DNA from: Curvibacter sp. GWA2_63_95 | GTDB lineage: Bacteria; Pseudomonadota; Gammaproteobacteria; Burkholderiales; Burkholderiaceae_C | Reading direction: 5' to 3' | DNA: 64,000 nucleotides | NCBI GenBank assembly: GCA_001795455.1 | Contig: MGPB01000021.1 | Coordinates: 496,001-560,000 of the forward strand | Part shown: one piece after another, positions 37,373 through 46,877 of the stretch | Numbering within the stretch: the stretch's first letter is position 1 | Layout: each line of letters begins with the position of its first letter | Made by a program: the position numbers and the translations under genes | The notes under the pieces: generated by a model | What the model was told of the DNA's origin: nothing | What the model saw: only the letters and a program-made list of their open reading frames with translations | Databases searched by the model: none

Positions 37373-38799
37373 TGCTGGGCCGCGCCACTGTGGCAAAAAC
37401 CGAGCAAGCCGATTTTGATGCCAGCGCCCCCGCCGCGCTGGCCGATGCGGAAGTCCCAACCGGCCGTTGGCGCTTTACGCGCCTGAGCCTGTTTTGGCGC
37501 ACGTTTTTTCTGCTGGCCATCCTGCTGCTGGGCAGTATTCTGGCCTGGCTGCAGACCTTGCGTTCGCTCGAATTTGAGCCTCGCGCACTGCAAACCGCAC
37601 AGCAACTGGCCTCACAGGTCAACCTGAGCCGTGCCGCACTTATCCACGCCGATGGCATTGCCCGTATCTCCCTCATCAAAACCATGAAGGACGAGGAAGG
37701 CCTGCGCATCGTGCCGCGCGAGCCAAACGACCGCTTCTCCCTGCTGGACAACGATGCCCTGAGCCGCCGCGTAGCGGTGGACATGACCGAGCGGCTGGGC
37801 AAAGGCACCATCGTGGCCAGTATGGTCAATGACCAGCCGGGATTGTGGGTCAGCTTTGTGATTGATGGCGACGAGTACTGGCTGCAGACCGACCAGAACC
37901 GGGTGTCGATTGCCGGTGGGGCCACCTGGATGATCTGGCTGTTTGTGGCGGCAGCACTCTCGCTGGCCGGGGCCGCACTGATTGCGGGCCTGATCAACCG
38001 CCCGCTCAAGGACCTGTCGTTTGCGGCCAGCCGCGTGCGGGAGGGCAATTTCAGCGCCAGCCAGCTCGACGAACACGTCAACACCAGCGAAATCCGCGAA
38101 GTCAACATCGGCTTCAACCGCATGGCGCAAAAACTCGCCAAGGTGGAGCAAGACCGGGCCGTCATGCTGGCCGGCATCTCCCATGACCTGCGCACACCGC
38201 TGGCGCGCCTGCGACTGGAAACCGAGATGAGCGTGGCCGAAGAAAGCGCCCGCGCCTACATGGTGGCCGACATCAACCAGCTCGATGCCATCATCGACAA
38301 GTTTCTGGACTATGCACGCCCTGACCGCGTGGCCCTGGCCCCGGTCGTGCTGGGCGATGTGGTGGACGCCTGCGTCTACTCCCTGCAGAAACTGCCCGAC
38401 GTGCGCATCAAGATCGACATGCAGGACGACCTGCTGGTAATGGCTGACGAAGTGGAGCTGGGCCGGGTGCTGTCCAACCTGCTGGAAAACGCCAGACGCT
38501 ATGGCAAATCGGTGCACACCGGCATCGCCATGATCGACATTGCCGCCATTGCGCGTGACAAGTGGGTGCTGATCAAGGTGCGCGACCACGGCATTGGCGT
38601 GGGCGAAGAGCAGTTACACCAGCTGACCCAGCCCTTTTACCGCGGAGAGGCCGCGCGCACGGCGGCCAATGGGGCCGGCCTGGGTCTGGCGATTGTGGAC
38701 AAAACCATCCAACGCATGGGCGGCGTGTTCAAGCTGGCCAACTCCACGTCAGGCGGCCTGACAGCCCAGATCCGGCTGCAGCGCGCCACCCGTCTTTAA
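37372..38799 (+). CDS. envZ: EnvZ-like sensor histidine kinase
   Basis: 475 aa. Membrane segments at ~40-62 and ~182-205 flank a periplasmic domain of about 120 residues. HAMP follows ([19 protein letters not shown]), then HisKA with the phospho-His in [16 protein letters not shown] and a HATPase with [19 protein letters not shown] and [10 protein letters not shown]. This is the EnvZ class. Its stop overlaps the convergent ispF stop by four bases, leaving no room for a terminator between them. Confidence 0.92.
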   Translation: MLGRATVAKTEQADFDASAPAALADAEVPTGRWRFTRLSLFWRTFFLLAILLLGSILAWLQTLRSLEFEPRALQTAQQLASQVNLSRAALIHADGIARISLIKTMKDEEGLRIVPREPNDRFSLLDNDALSRRVAVDMTERLGKGTIVASMVNDQPGLWVSFVIDGDEYWLQTDQNRVSIAGGATWMIWLFVAAALSLAGAALIAGLINRPLKDLSFAASRVREGNFSASQLDEHVNTSEIREVNIGFNRMAQKLAKVEQDRAVMLAGISHDLRTPLARLRLETEMSVAEESARAYMVADINQLDAIIDKFLDYARPDRVALAPVVLGDVVDACVYSLQKLPDVRIKIDMQDDLLVMADEVELGRVLSNLLENARRYGKSVHTGIAMIDIAAIARDKWVLIKVRDHGIGVGEEQLHQLTQPFYRGEAARTAANGAGLGLAIVDKTIQRMGGVFKLANSTSGGLTAQIRLQRATRL

Positions 38800-39275
38800 G
38801 CTTTCAACAGCAGCACCACAGCGCGTGCCTCCATGGCGCGCCCCTCGCCCACCGGGCCCATTTTTTCAGCGGTTTTGGCCTTCACATTCACCTGGCCCAC
38901 ATCGATACCCAGCACGGCCGCCACGCGCTCACGCATGGGCACGATGTAGGGCGCCAGCTTGGGCGCCTGGGCAATGATGGTGCTGTCCACATTGCCAATG
39001 GCATAGCCCAGCGCCCGAATATCGGCCGCCACCTTGGCCAACAACACCGCGGAGTCAGCCCCCAGGTACTGGGCATCGGTGTCGGGAAAATGCTTGCCAA
39101 TATCGCCCAGCGCAGCGGCACCCAACAGGGCATCCGTGATGGCGTGCAGCAAGGCGTCTGCATCGGAGTGGCCCAACAGGCCTTTGGTGTGGGGAATCTC
39201 GACTCCGCCCAAAATCAACTTGCGGCCTTCCACCAGCTGGTGCGTGTCCCAACCTTCGCCGATTCGAATGTTCAT
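38796..39275 (-). CDS. ispF: 2-C-methyl-D-erythritol 2,4-cyclodiphosphate synthase
   Basis: 159 aa, the standard length, from the ATG at 39275. Metal ligands: the GEGWDTHQL Asp/His and the [18 protein letters not shown] block. Also present are [10 protein letters not shown] and the C-terminal [17 protein letters not shown]. It closes the ring in non-mevalonate isoprenoid synthesis. Usually ispF follows ispD directly; here a 46-codon open frame lies between them and ends on the ispF ATG (ATGA). Confidence 0.97.
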   Translation of the reverse strand: MNIRIGEGWDTHQLVEGRKLILGGVEIPHTKGLLGHSDADALLHAITDALLGAAALGDIGKHFPDTDAQYLGADSAVLLAKVAADIRALGYAIGNVDSTIIAQAPKLAPYIVPMRERVAAVLGIDVGQVNVKAKTAEKMGPVGEGRAMEARAVVLLLKA

Positions 39276-39412
39276 TCCCGTGTGTCCTTGGTTCTTGGGG
39301 TCGGGTTGACCGAAAACGTGGGCATCTGCATGCCCGAAATAGACGCCAGCACCGGCTTGCGCTCGGCAGAACTGGCAATCGGGGTGACCTGCAAGGCGGC
39401 AAAGGCGTGCAT
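39272..39412 (-). CDS. Possible small protein between ispD and ispF
   Basis: A 46-codon frame starts at an ATG at 39412, six bases after the ispD stop, with GGAG about nine bases upstream. It ends in a TGA that overlaps the ispF ATG. Its third-position GC is about three quarters, in the coding range here. The product is soluble, Pro/Ser/Thr-rich, containing [20 protein letters not shown] do not recognise it. It may be a coupling leader for ispF or simply an open stretch by chance. Confidence 0.35.
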   Translation of the reverse strand: MHAFAALQVTPIASSAERKPVLASISGMQMPTFSVNPTPRTKDTRE

Positions 39413-39418
39413 GGCGAT

Positions 39419-40114
39419 TTACTCCAGTGCGCGCGCGGCCAGCACCGCATGGGCCAACGCAAAGTCCTGCGGGTAGGTCACTTTGAAATTCTGCGCGCTC
39501 CCCTCGATCAGGCGGGGCTGCAGGCCAACGAACTCCATGGCGCTGGACTCGTCGGTCACGGCATCGCCCGCCATCTGCAAGGCCTGCTGCAGCGCGCCGA
39601 TGCGAAACATCTGCGGGGTCTGGGCCAGCCACTTGTCACTGCGGTCCACCGTCTGGGCCACGCGCCCATCCTGCGCCTGCTTCAGTGTGTCTGGCAGCTT
39701 GAGCGCCAGCAGGCCGCCTACCGCGTCGTGCTGGCAGGCATCCATCAGCGCCTCAATCTGGGCGGGCGTCACCAAGCAGCGGGCGGCATCATGCACCAGC
39801 ACCCAGTCATCGGCCAAAGCACCCTGCGCCTGCAAGGCAGTTAGACCATTCAATACGGTCTTAGCCCTTGTGGATCCTCCGCAAGCAGCTACCAAAACCA
39901 TAGCATTTTGCTGATCAAAGAATAGGTCGCCGGGGGATACCACCACCAGAATCCCTGCCAGCCGGGGCACCGCGGTGAAGGCTGCCAGCGTATGCAGCAC
40001 CATGGGCTGACCGGCGATGGGCTGGTACTGCTTGGGGCCTGCAGCGCCTGAGCGGCTGCCATAGCCAGCACAGGGAATCAACGCAAAGAAGCGCGAGGTT
40101 GTGATCTGCTGCAT
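39419..40114 (-). CDS. ispD: 2-C-methyl-D-erythritol 4-phosphate cytidylyltransferase
   Basis: 231 aa from the ATG at 40114. CTP-binding N terminus [20 protein letters not shown], the [12 protein letters not shown] motif and QTPQMFR are typical. It joins CTP to methylerythritol phosphate in isoprenoid synthesis. Residues ~70-87 ([17 protein letters not shown]) are encoded by an antisense repeat copy at 39857-39906. They include the conserved GG-x-T-R motif, whose Arg matches a substrate-binding residue of the E. coli enzyme (Arg85). The repeat thus carries part of the active site rather than sitting in a dispensable loop. Confidence 0.95.
   Translation of the reverse strand: MQQITTSRFFALIPCAGYGSRSGAAGPKQYQPIAGQPMVLHTLAAFTAVPRLAGILVVVSPGDLFFDQQNAMVLVAACGGSTRAKTVLNGLTALQAQGALADDWVLVHDAARCLVTPAQIEALMDACQHDAVGGLLALKLPDTLKQAQDGRVAQTVDRSDKWLAQTPQMFRIGALQQALQMAGDAVTDESSAMEFVGLQPRLIEGSAQNFKVTYPQDFALAHAVLAARALE
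39857..39906 (+). repeat. Repeat element copy 7, inside ispD
   Basis: GGTCTTAGCCCTTGTGGATC then CTCCGCAAGCAGCTACCAAA and ACCATAGCAT, antisense to ispD. Compared with the consensus, the TTGCGCAA centre is altered to CTCCGCAA, which encodes Gly-Gly of the IspD motif. Confidence 0.82.
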
Positions 40115-40292
40115 GGTCAATAGCGTTCTCTGACAGGGGTAATCAGGTGGGAGTCGGCAAGGTGCCCGCTGTGCGGCGAAGATAAGGAAAAGATGGCAAA
40201 ATTTCCACGTCCATTCGCAGGGCAAAGATTCACCCATGCAGGTGAAAAATGGATGCAAACCGTCGCAGCGACGAATCATATCAATTGAGCCC

Positions 40293-42449
40293 ATGCCGTA
40301 TCTCCTTCCCCTGTACGACCCCACCACGGTCCTGTTATCACTGCTGATTGGTTGTTTTGCGTCCTTTGTCACGCTGGAACTGGCCAAACGCATGCGTTCG
40401 CCCGACAAGGCACTGGCCCGCTTCTGGTGGTTTGGCGGGGCGATCACCATGGGCACGGGCATTTGGTCCATGCACTTTGTGGGCATGTTTGCATTCACCT
40501 TGCCCATTGAACTGGGTTACCGGGGCATGCAGACCTTTGTGTCCTGGATCGCCGTGGTCGTGGTTTCCGCGATTGCCCTGGGGGCTGCCAACCAAGGGCA
40601 GCTCAGCCGACCACGGCTGGTCACCAGCGCACTGTTAATGGGAGCTGGCATTTGTGCCATGCATTACACCGGCATGGCTGCGCTGGACATGGCTCCGGGC
40701 ATCGTCTGGGACTGGTGGCTGGTGGCGGCCTCTGCGGTGATTGCAACCACCGCATCGGCAGTTGCACTGCTGATTTTTTTCTGGCTGCGCCGTGTCAATC
40801 GAAAGCACCTGTGGGCCTACCAACTGGCCGCCGCCCTGGTCATGGGCCTGGCCATCACCGGCATGCACTACACCGGCATGGCAGCGGCGCAGTTTCCGAT
40901 CAACTCCATTTGCCTCAGCGCAGATGCGCTGGCCGGAGATGAACTGGGCCTGTTTGTGATCCTGGGCACCTTGATGCTCCTGAGCATGACCATGGTCACC
41001 GCCATCCTGGATGCACGCATGCAAAGCAGAGCATCGCGACTCTCGAACAAATTGCAATCCACCAACGCCGAACTGCAAAAAGCCAACGAGGTCTTGCAGC
41101 AGCACGCATTCACAGACGCCCTGACGGGACTGCCCAACCGCCTGCTGCTGGAAGACCGGCTGCGCCACGCGGTGAGCCGCTTCGAACGCCAGGACAAATC
41201 GCCGGCGTCGCGCCATCTCAAGCGCATCGCCGTGCTGTTTATCGACCTGGACGGTTTCAAGCCCATCAACGATGCCTTTGGACATGCCACTGGCGACAAG
41301 GTGCTGCAGCAAGTAGCACAGCGACTGCAGCAGTGCGCCCGCGAGGCCGACACCGTGGCCCGGCTTGGGGGCGACGAGTTTGTCATCTTGCTGGAAGACC
41401 TGGGCAATACCGCCGATGCCGTCACTCTGGCACAGCGGGTGATCAACCAGTTTGCGGCCCCGCTGGAGATCGACGGCCGCTCCATGCACCTGGGCACTTC
41501 CATCGGCATTGCGCTATGCCCCGACCATGCACAGAACGAAAAACTGCTGGCCCACGCCGATGCCGCCATGTACGCCGCCAAGCGCATGGGAGGCCGCAAC
41601 TACGCCCTGTTTGAAGCGCATATGGACGCCAGCAACCACGGCGAGGTCAGCCTGCATGCGGACCTGAGCCAGGCGCTGGCCCGGGGCGAGATTTCATTGC
41701 ACTACCAGCCCAAGGTGGAAAACCGCCGCGGCACCATCCGCGGGGTGGAGGCCCTGCTGCGCTGGCAACACCCACGGCGTGGCGCTGTCGGGCCCCATAT
41801 CTTTATCCCGATTGCCGAACGCTACGGCTTGATCAATGCGCTGGGCGACTGGGTCATCAACGAGGCCTGCCGGCAAATGCAGGCGTGGCAAGAGGCGGGC
41901 CTGAACCTCTCTGTGGCCATCAACCTGTCGGTCTACCAGCTGCGCCAGGACAACCTGGGCGAGCGCATTGGCGCCGCGCTGAAACGCCACGGCATTCCCC
42001 CCGAACGCCTGGTGTGCGAAATCACCGAGTCTGTCGCCATGGAAGACATCCGGGCCACACAAACCGCATTCGATGCCATCAGCCGCCTCGGCGTGCTGCT
42101 GTCGATTGACGATTTTGGTACCGGCTACTCCAGCCTGAGCTACCTGCGCCAGTTGCCCGCCAAGCAGCTCAAGATCGACCGCAGTTTCATTCTCGATATT
42201 GAAGACAGTGTGGATGCACGCGCCATTGTGGACGCCGTCATCAAGTTAGCCCATGCCCTGGGCCTGCACGTGGTGGCAGAAGGCGTCGAGACAGAGGCCC
42301 AGCGGGACATTCTGCTGACGCTGGATTGCGACGAAATGCAGGGCTACCTGTTCGCCCGCCCCATGACGCCTGCCGCACTGCTGGAGATGGCCCGTAGCAC
42401 CCCAGGTGAGGGGCGTACCGGCTTCTCCCCCTCGGTGCTGGAGCTGTGA
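40293..42449 (+). CDS. MHYT-GGDEF-EAL cyclic-di-GMP protein
   Basis: 718 aa from the ATG at 40293. The N-terminal MHYT sensor (residues ~1-230, about seven membrane segments) has three copies of the motif: MHFVGM, MHYTGM and MHYTGM. These are thought to bind copper and sense gases such as O2, CO or NO. GGDEF (~275-440) has an intact RLGGDEF with a READ I-site. EAL (~455-705) has GVEALLRW, CEITESVA, SIDDFGTGYSS and VAEGVET. Both activities may be present. It is divergent from ispD across 178 nt, which contains a 13-nt palindrome CGTCGCAGCGACG at 40261-40273. Confidence 0.95.
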   Translation: MPYLLPLYDPTTVLLSLLIGCFASFVTLELAKRMRSPDKALARFWWFGGAITMGTGIWSMHFVGMFAFTLPIELGYRGMQTFVSWIAVVVVSAIALGAANQGQLSRPRLVTSALLMGAGICAMHYTGMAALDMAPGIVWDWWLVAASAVIATTASAVALLIFFWLRRVNRKHLWAYQLAAALVMGLAITGMHYTGMAAAQFPINSICLSADALAGDELGLFVILGTLMLLSMTMVTAILDARMQSRASRLSNKLQSTNAELQKANEVLQQHAFTDALTGLPNRLLLEDRLRHAVSRFERQDKSPASRHLKRIAVLFIDLDGFKPINDAFGHATGDKVLQQVAQRLQQCAREADTVARLGGDEFVILLEDLGNTADAVTLAQRVINQFAAPLEIDGRSMHLGTSIGIALCPDHAQNEKLLAHADAAMYAAKRMGGRNYALFEAHMDASNHGEVSLHADLSQALARGEISLHYQPKVENRRGTIRGVEALLRWQHPRRGAVGPHIFIPIAERYGLINALGDWVINEACRQMQAWQEAGLNLSVAINLSVYQLRQDNLGERIGAALKRHGIPPERLVCEITESVAMEDIRATQTAFDAISRLGVLLSIDDFGTGYSSLSYLRQLPAKQLKIDRSFILDIEDSVDARAIVDAVIKLAHALGLHVVAEGVETEAQRDILLTLDCDEMQGYLFARPMTPAALLEMARSTPGEGRTGFSPSVLEL

Positions 42450-42471
42450 ACGGCCCTTAAAATACCCGTAG

Positions 42472-42490
42472 CCTGCCCCCGCAGGTTTTT
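42472..42490 (+). terminator. Probable intrinsic terminator after the MHYT gene
   Basis: Stem CCTGC / GCAGG with a CCCC loop, followed at once by TTTTT (42486-42490). It lies 23 nt after the MHYT-GGDEF-EAL stop. Confidence 0.6.
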
Positions 42491-42491
42491 C

Positions 42492-42519
42492 ACACCCCCA
42501 AACCGTCGTTTGGGGGTGT
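42492..42519 (+). terminator. Second perfect hairpin before mfd
   Basis: A 12-bp perfect stem ACACCCCCAAAC / GTTTGGGGGTGT closes a CGTC tetraloop and is followed by TCTGCATTTCTT. It could back up the first terminator or sit in the mfd leader if transcription starts at the TTAAAATACC region near 42457. Confidence 0.55.
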
Positions 42520-42550
42520 TCTGCATTTCTTGCCGCATTCGATACCCGTT

Positions 42551-45500
42551 ATGGATTTACCTAAACTCACCAGCGGCAAACGCTTCACCCTCCCCCGCCC
42601 GGTCGGCTCGGCGGATGCCCTGCTCCTGGCCCGCCTGGGCGAACGCGAAAAAGCGGCTGGCCAGCCCATGACGGTGGTCACGGCCAATGCCAGTGACGCC
42701 CAGCGCCTGCTCGAAGAAATCGCGTTTTTTGCCCCCACCCTGCGCTGCGCCCTGTTTCCCGACTGGGAGACCCTGCCCTACGACACGTTTTCGCCGCACC
42801 AGGACCTGATCAGCGAGCGCTTGGCCACGTTGTGGCGCATCTCCCAGCGCGACCAGGACACCGGTGCCGATGTGGTTATCGTGCCCGCGACCACCGCCTT
42901 GTACCGGCTGGCGCCGCCCAGCTTTCTGGCGGGCTACACCTTCGAGTTCAAAGTCAAGCAAAAGCTGGACGAAGCCAAACTCAAAAGCCAATTGACGCTG
43001 GCGGGTTACAGCCATGTCACCCAGGTGGTGAGCCCCGGCGAATACGCCGTGCGCGGCGGGCTGATTGATTTGTTTCCCATGGGCAGCCCGGTGCCGTACC
43101 GGGTGGACTTGTTTGACGACGAAATCGACAGCATCCGCACCTTCGACCCCGACAGCCAGCGCAGCCTCTACCCGGTGCCCGAAGTGCGCCTGCTGCCCGG
43201 CCGCGAGTTCCCCATGGACGACGAGGCACGTGCCAAGTTCCGCAGCCGCTGGCGCGAGATGCTGGAGGGCGACCCGACCAAAAGCCGTATCTACAAAGAC
43301 ATTGGCAATGGTGTCGCCACCGCCGGCATCGAGTACTACCTGCCACTGTTCTTCGACGAGATGGCTACGGTGTTCGACTATGTGGGAGACAGTGCCCGCG
43401 CAGCAGGCGCCCAGGGGCCCTATTCCTCCACCGTAGTGCTGCATGGTGACCTGGAGCCTGCCTTCCAGCGCTTCTGGCAAGACACCAAAGACCGCTACCG
43501 CCTGGTACAGGGCGACCCCGACCGCCCCGCCCTGCCCCCTGAAGCCCTGTTTCTGGGCATCGAGCAGTTTTATGCCCGGGCCAACGCCCACGCCCAGCTG
43601 GCGATCCGCGCACCGGGTGAAGGTGATGCGTTTGTGGAGTTTGCGGGCCTGCCCCCCCTGTCGGTCGAGCGTGGCACCGAAGACCCGCTCTCCCGCCTCA
43701 AGGCCCACGCGCGCAACACCCAGCACCGCATCCTGGTGCTGGCCGAGAGCGATGGCCGGCGCGAGAGCCTGCTGGACTTCTTGCGCGCCAGTGGCATCTC
43801 ACCACCGGCGTTTGACTCGCTGGCCGAATTTCTGGCCAGCGACGAGAAGTTTGGCATTGCCACCGCGGGCCTGACGGTCGGCTTTAGCTGGCTGGAATTC
43901 GGCATCGACCTGGTCACCGAGACCGAGCTGTTTGCCGCCGGCCCCACCACCCGCCGCCGCAAGAAGCAGGAGCAGGTCAGCGATGTGGAAGCGCTGATCA
44001 AGGACCTCTCCGAGCTCAATGTGGGTGACCCCGTGGTGCACAGCGCGCACGGCATTGGGCGTTACCGCGGCCTGATCAACATGGACATGGGCAACAAAAA
44101 TGCCCAGGGCGAGCCCGAACTGCAGGAGTTTTTGCACCTGGAGTACGCCGACAAGGCCACGCTCTATGTGCCCGTGAGCCAGTTGCAACTGATCAGCCGC
44201 TACACCGGCGTGAGTGCCGACGAGGCCCCGTTGCACCGCCTGGGCAGCGGACAGTGGGAAAAAGCCAAACGCCGCGCTGCCGAACAGGTGCGCGACAGCG
44301 CGGCCGAGCTGCTCAACATCTACGCGCGCCGCGCGGCGCGCGAAGGCCACGCCTTCCGCTACAGCCCGGGCGACTACGAAACCTTTGCCAACGACTTCGG
44401 CTTTGAAGAGACCGCCGACCAGAAGGCCGCCATCCACTGCGTGATCCAGGACATGATCAGCCCCCGCCCCATGGACCGCCTGGTCTGCGGCGACGTGGGC
44501 TTTGGCAAGACCGAAGTCGCCTTGCGCGCAGCCTTTGTCGCCGTGACGGGCGGCAAACAGGTGGCGTTTTTGGCGCCCACCACGCTCTTGGCCGAACAGC
44601 ACTACCAGACGCTGGTGGACCGCTTCGGCAAGTGGCCGGTGAAGATTGCCGAGATGAGCCGCTTTCGCAGTGGCAAGGAAATCACCGCCGCCCTCAAGGG
44701 CGTGGCGGATGGCACGGTGGACATTGTGGTGGGCACGCACAAGCTGCTGAGCCAGGACACCAAGTTCGCCAACCTGGGCCTGCTGATCATCGACGAGGAA
44801 CACCGCTTTGGCGTGCGCCACAAGGAACAGATGAAGGCGCTGCGCGCCGAGGTGGATGTGCTCACGCTCACCGCCACCCCCATCCCGCGCACGCTGGGCA
44901 TGGCGCTCGAAGGCCTACGCGATTTGAGCGTGATTGCCACCGCCCCGCAGCGCCGGCTGGCGATCAAGACCTTTGTGCGCTCCGAGGGCAATGGCGTGAT
45001 CCGCGAGGCCGTGCTGCGCGAATTGAAGCGTGGCGGGCAGGTCTACTTTCTGCACAACGAGGTGGAGACCATCGAGAACCGGCGCCAGAAGCTCGAAGAG
45101 CTGCTGCCCGAGGCCCGCATTGCCGTGGCCCACGGCCAGATGCCGGAGCGCCAGCTCGAAGCGGTGATGCGCGACTTCATCGCCCAGCGCTACAACCTGC
45201 TGCTGTGCTCCACGATTATTGAGACCGGCATCGACGTGCCCACGGCCAACACCATCGTCATGAGCCGCGCCGACAAGTTTGGCCTGGCGCAGCTGCACCA
45301 GCTGCGTGGTCGTGTGGGCCGCAGCCACCACCAGGCCTATGCCTACCTGATGGTGCCCGACATCGAAGGGCTGACCAAGCAGGCCCAGCAGCGCTTGGAT
45401 GCGATCCAGCAGATGGAAGAACTCGGCAGCGGCTTTTACCTGGCCATGCACGACCTGGAGATTCGCGGTGCCGGCGAGGTGCTGGGCGAAAACCAGAGCG

Positions 45501-46060
45501 GCAACATGCTGGAGGTGGGCTTCCAGCTCTACAACGAGATGCTGAGCGAAGCGGTGCGCTGCCTGAAGGCCGGCATCGAGCCCGACCTGCTGAGCCCGCT
45601 CAACGTCACCACCGAAATCAACCTGCACGCCCCGGCGCTGCTGCCCGACGACTACTGCGGCGACGTGCACCTGCGCCTCTCGTTCTACAAAAAGCTGGCG
45701 ACGGCGAAGAACACCGACCAGGTGGACGGCCTGCTCGAAGAAATTGTGGACCGCTTTGGCAAACTGCCCGCCCAGGCGCAGACCCTCATCGACGTGCACC
45801 GCCTGCGGGTGATTGCCAAGCCCTACGGTGTGGTCAAGGTGGACGCAGCCCCCGGCGTGATCACCATCACCTTCAAGAAGGACCCGCCGATCGACCCCAT
45901 GAAGATCATTGGCCTGATCCAGAAGAACAAACACATCAAGCTGGCCGGCAACGAGAAGCTGCGCATTGAGCGCGAGCTGCTGGAAGTGAAAGACCGGGCG
46001 CAGATGGTGCGCGACATCCTCAAGAGCCTGGGTCAACCCCTCGCAGCCACCCCCGCCTAG
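42551..46060 (+). CDS. mfd: Transcription-repair coupling factor Mfd
   Basis: 1169 aa from the ATG at 42551 (a TTG 21 bases earlier is less likely). It begins with the UvrB-like module, then the RNA-polymerase-interacting domain near residue 490 (VVHSAHGIGRYRGL), and the RecG-type motor: Walker A GDVGFGKTEVALRAAF (~647), DEEH box (~747) and the TATPIPRTLGMAL motif. It ends with the TRCF regulatory domain. It removes stalled RNA polymerase at DNA damage and recruits UvrA. The full length and motifs leave no doubt. Confidence 0.97.
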   Translation: MDLPKLTSGKRFTLPRPVGSADALLLARLGEREKAAGQPMTVVTANASDAQRLLEEIAFFAPTLRCALFPDWETLPYDTFSPHQDLISERLATLWRISQRDQDTGADVVIVPATTALYRLAPPSFLAGYTFEFKVKQKLDEAKLKSQLTLAGYSHVTQVVSPGEYAVRGGLIDLFPMGSPVPYRVDLFDDEIDSIRTFDPDSQRSLYPVPEVRLLPGREFPMDDEARAKFRSRWREMLEGDPTKSRIYKDIGNGVATAGIEYYLPLFFDEMATVFDYVGDSARAAGAQGPYSSTVVLHGDLEPAFQRFWQDTKDRYRLVQGDPDRPALPPEALFLGIEQFYARANAHAQLAIRAPGEGDAFVEFAGLPPLSVERGTEDPLSRLKAHARNTQHRILVLAESDGRRESLLDFLRASGISPPAFDSLAEFLASDEKFGIATAGLTVGFSWLEFGIDLVTETELFAAGPTTRRRKKQEQVSDVEALIKDLSELNVGDPVVHSAHGIGRYRGLINMDMGNKNAQGEPELQEFLHLEYADKATLYVPVSQLQLISRYTGVSADEAPLHRLGSGQWEKAKRRAAEQVRDSAAELLNIYARRAAREGHAFRYSPGDYETFANDFGFEETADQKAAIHCVIQDMISPRPMDRLVCGDVGFGKTEVALRAAFVAVTGGKQVAFLAPTTLLAEQHYQTLVDRFGKWPVKIAEMSRFRSGKEITAALKGVADGTVDIVVGTHKLLSQDTKFANLGLLIIDEEHRFGVRHKEQMKALRAEVDVLTLTATPIPRTLGMALEGLRDLSVIATAPQRRLAIKTFVRSEGNGVIREAVLRELKRGGQVYFLHNEVETIENRRQKLEELLPEARIAVAHGQMPERQLEAVMRDFIAQRYNLLLCSTIIETGIDVPTANTIVMSRADKFGLAQLHQLRGRVGRSHHQAYAYLMVPDIEGLTKQAQQRLDAIQQMEELGSGFYLAMHDLEIRGAGEVLGENQSGNMLEVGFQLYNEMLSEAVRCLKAGIEPDLLSPLNVTTEINLHAPALLPDDYCGDVHLRLSFYKKLATAKNTDQVDGLLEEIVDRFGKLPAQAQTLIDVHRLRVIAKPYGVVKVDAAPGVITITFKKDPPIDPMKIIGLIQKNKHIKLAGNEKLRIERELLEVKDRAQMVRDILKSLGQPLAATPA

Positions 46061-46074
46061 TTACGCATCAAATC

Positions 46075-46126
46075 GGCCTCTAGCCCCCGTAGATATTGCG
46101 CGAACAGCTCCTAATTTCATAGCAAA
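46075..46126 (+). repeat. Repeat element copy 8, leader of serB
   Basis: GGCCTCTAGCCCCCGTAGAT then ATTGCGCGAACAGCTCCTAA and TTTCATAGCAAAC. It ends seven bases before the serB ATG, so it forms the serB leader and occupies the ribosome-site position. Confidence 0.85.
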
Positions 46127-46133
46127 CAACCCC

Positions 46134-46856
46134 ATGTCCAGCACCGAAACCTCCCCCGGCCTCGTCATCCAGAACCTGCCCGCCGCACTGAAGCTTGCCG
46201 ACTACAAGCTCATCGCGTTTGACATGGACTCCACGCTCATCAACATCGAGTGCATCGACGAAATAGCCGACGCCGTGGGCCGCAAGGCCGAAGTGGCCGC
46301 CATCACCGAGGCGGCCATGCGCGGGGAGATCACCGACTTCAAGGACAGCCTGCGCCGCCGGGTGGCCTTGCTCCAGGGCGTGACGGTGGCTGACCTGGAA
46401 GCCGTCAAGCGCGAACGCCTGCAGCTCAACCCCGGCGCCGCCGCGCTGGTGGCGGCCTGCCAAAAGGCGGGGCTCAAGGTGCTGCTGGTCAGCGGCGGCT
46501 TTACCTACTTTGCCGAGCATGTGCGCGCGCTGCTGGGTATCGACTTCACGCGCTCCAATGTGCTGGAAATTGCCTCAGGCCCCCACTGCGGCGTGTTGAC
46601 CGGGGGGCTGGTGCAGCAGAGCTGGGGTGACATCTGCGATGGTGCCGAGAAACGCCGCACGCTGCTGGAAGTGGCCTCGCTCCTGGGTATAGAACCTGCG
46701 CAGTGCATTGCCATGGGCGACGGCGCCAATGACCTGCCCATGATGGGTGCGGCGGGCCTCTCGGTGGCTTACCACGCCAAGCCCGCCGTGCGCGCCCAGG
46801 CCCAGGTGGCCATCAACGAAGGCGGGCTGGACCGCTTGCTGGAAGTGCTGGCGTAA
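46134..46856 (+). CDS. serB: Phosphoserine phosphatase
   Basis: 240 aa. HAD motif I is AFDMDSTLINIECIDE, motif II is LLVSGGFTYF, and motif IV is MGDGANDLPMM. It removes phosphate from phosphoserine in the last step of serine synthesis. There is no classic ribosome site before the ATG; the upstream bases belong to repeat copy 8, so initiation may be weak or leaderless-like. Confidence 0.96.
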   Translation: MSSTETSPGLVIQNLPAALKLADYKLIAFDMDSTLINIECIDEIADAVGRKAEVAAITEAAMRGEITDFKDSLRRRVALLQGVTVADLEAVKRERLQLNPGAAALVAACQKAGLKVLLVSGGFTYFAEHVRALLGIDFTRSNVLEIASGPHCGVLTGGLVQQSWGDICDGAEKRRTLLEVASLLGIEPAQCIAMGDGANDLPMMGAAGLSVAYHAKPAVRAQAQVAINEGGLDRLLEVLA

Positions 46857-46877
46857 ACCGCCGCCTGGGCGGTGTGT

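Noticed and set aside
40261..40273. CGTCGCAGCGACG palindrome upstream of the MHYT gene as an operator
   Set aside because: Short GC palindromes are common at this base composition, and there is no second copy or clear promoter overlap.
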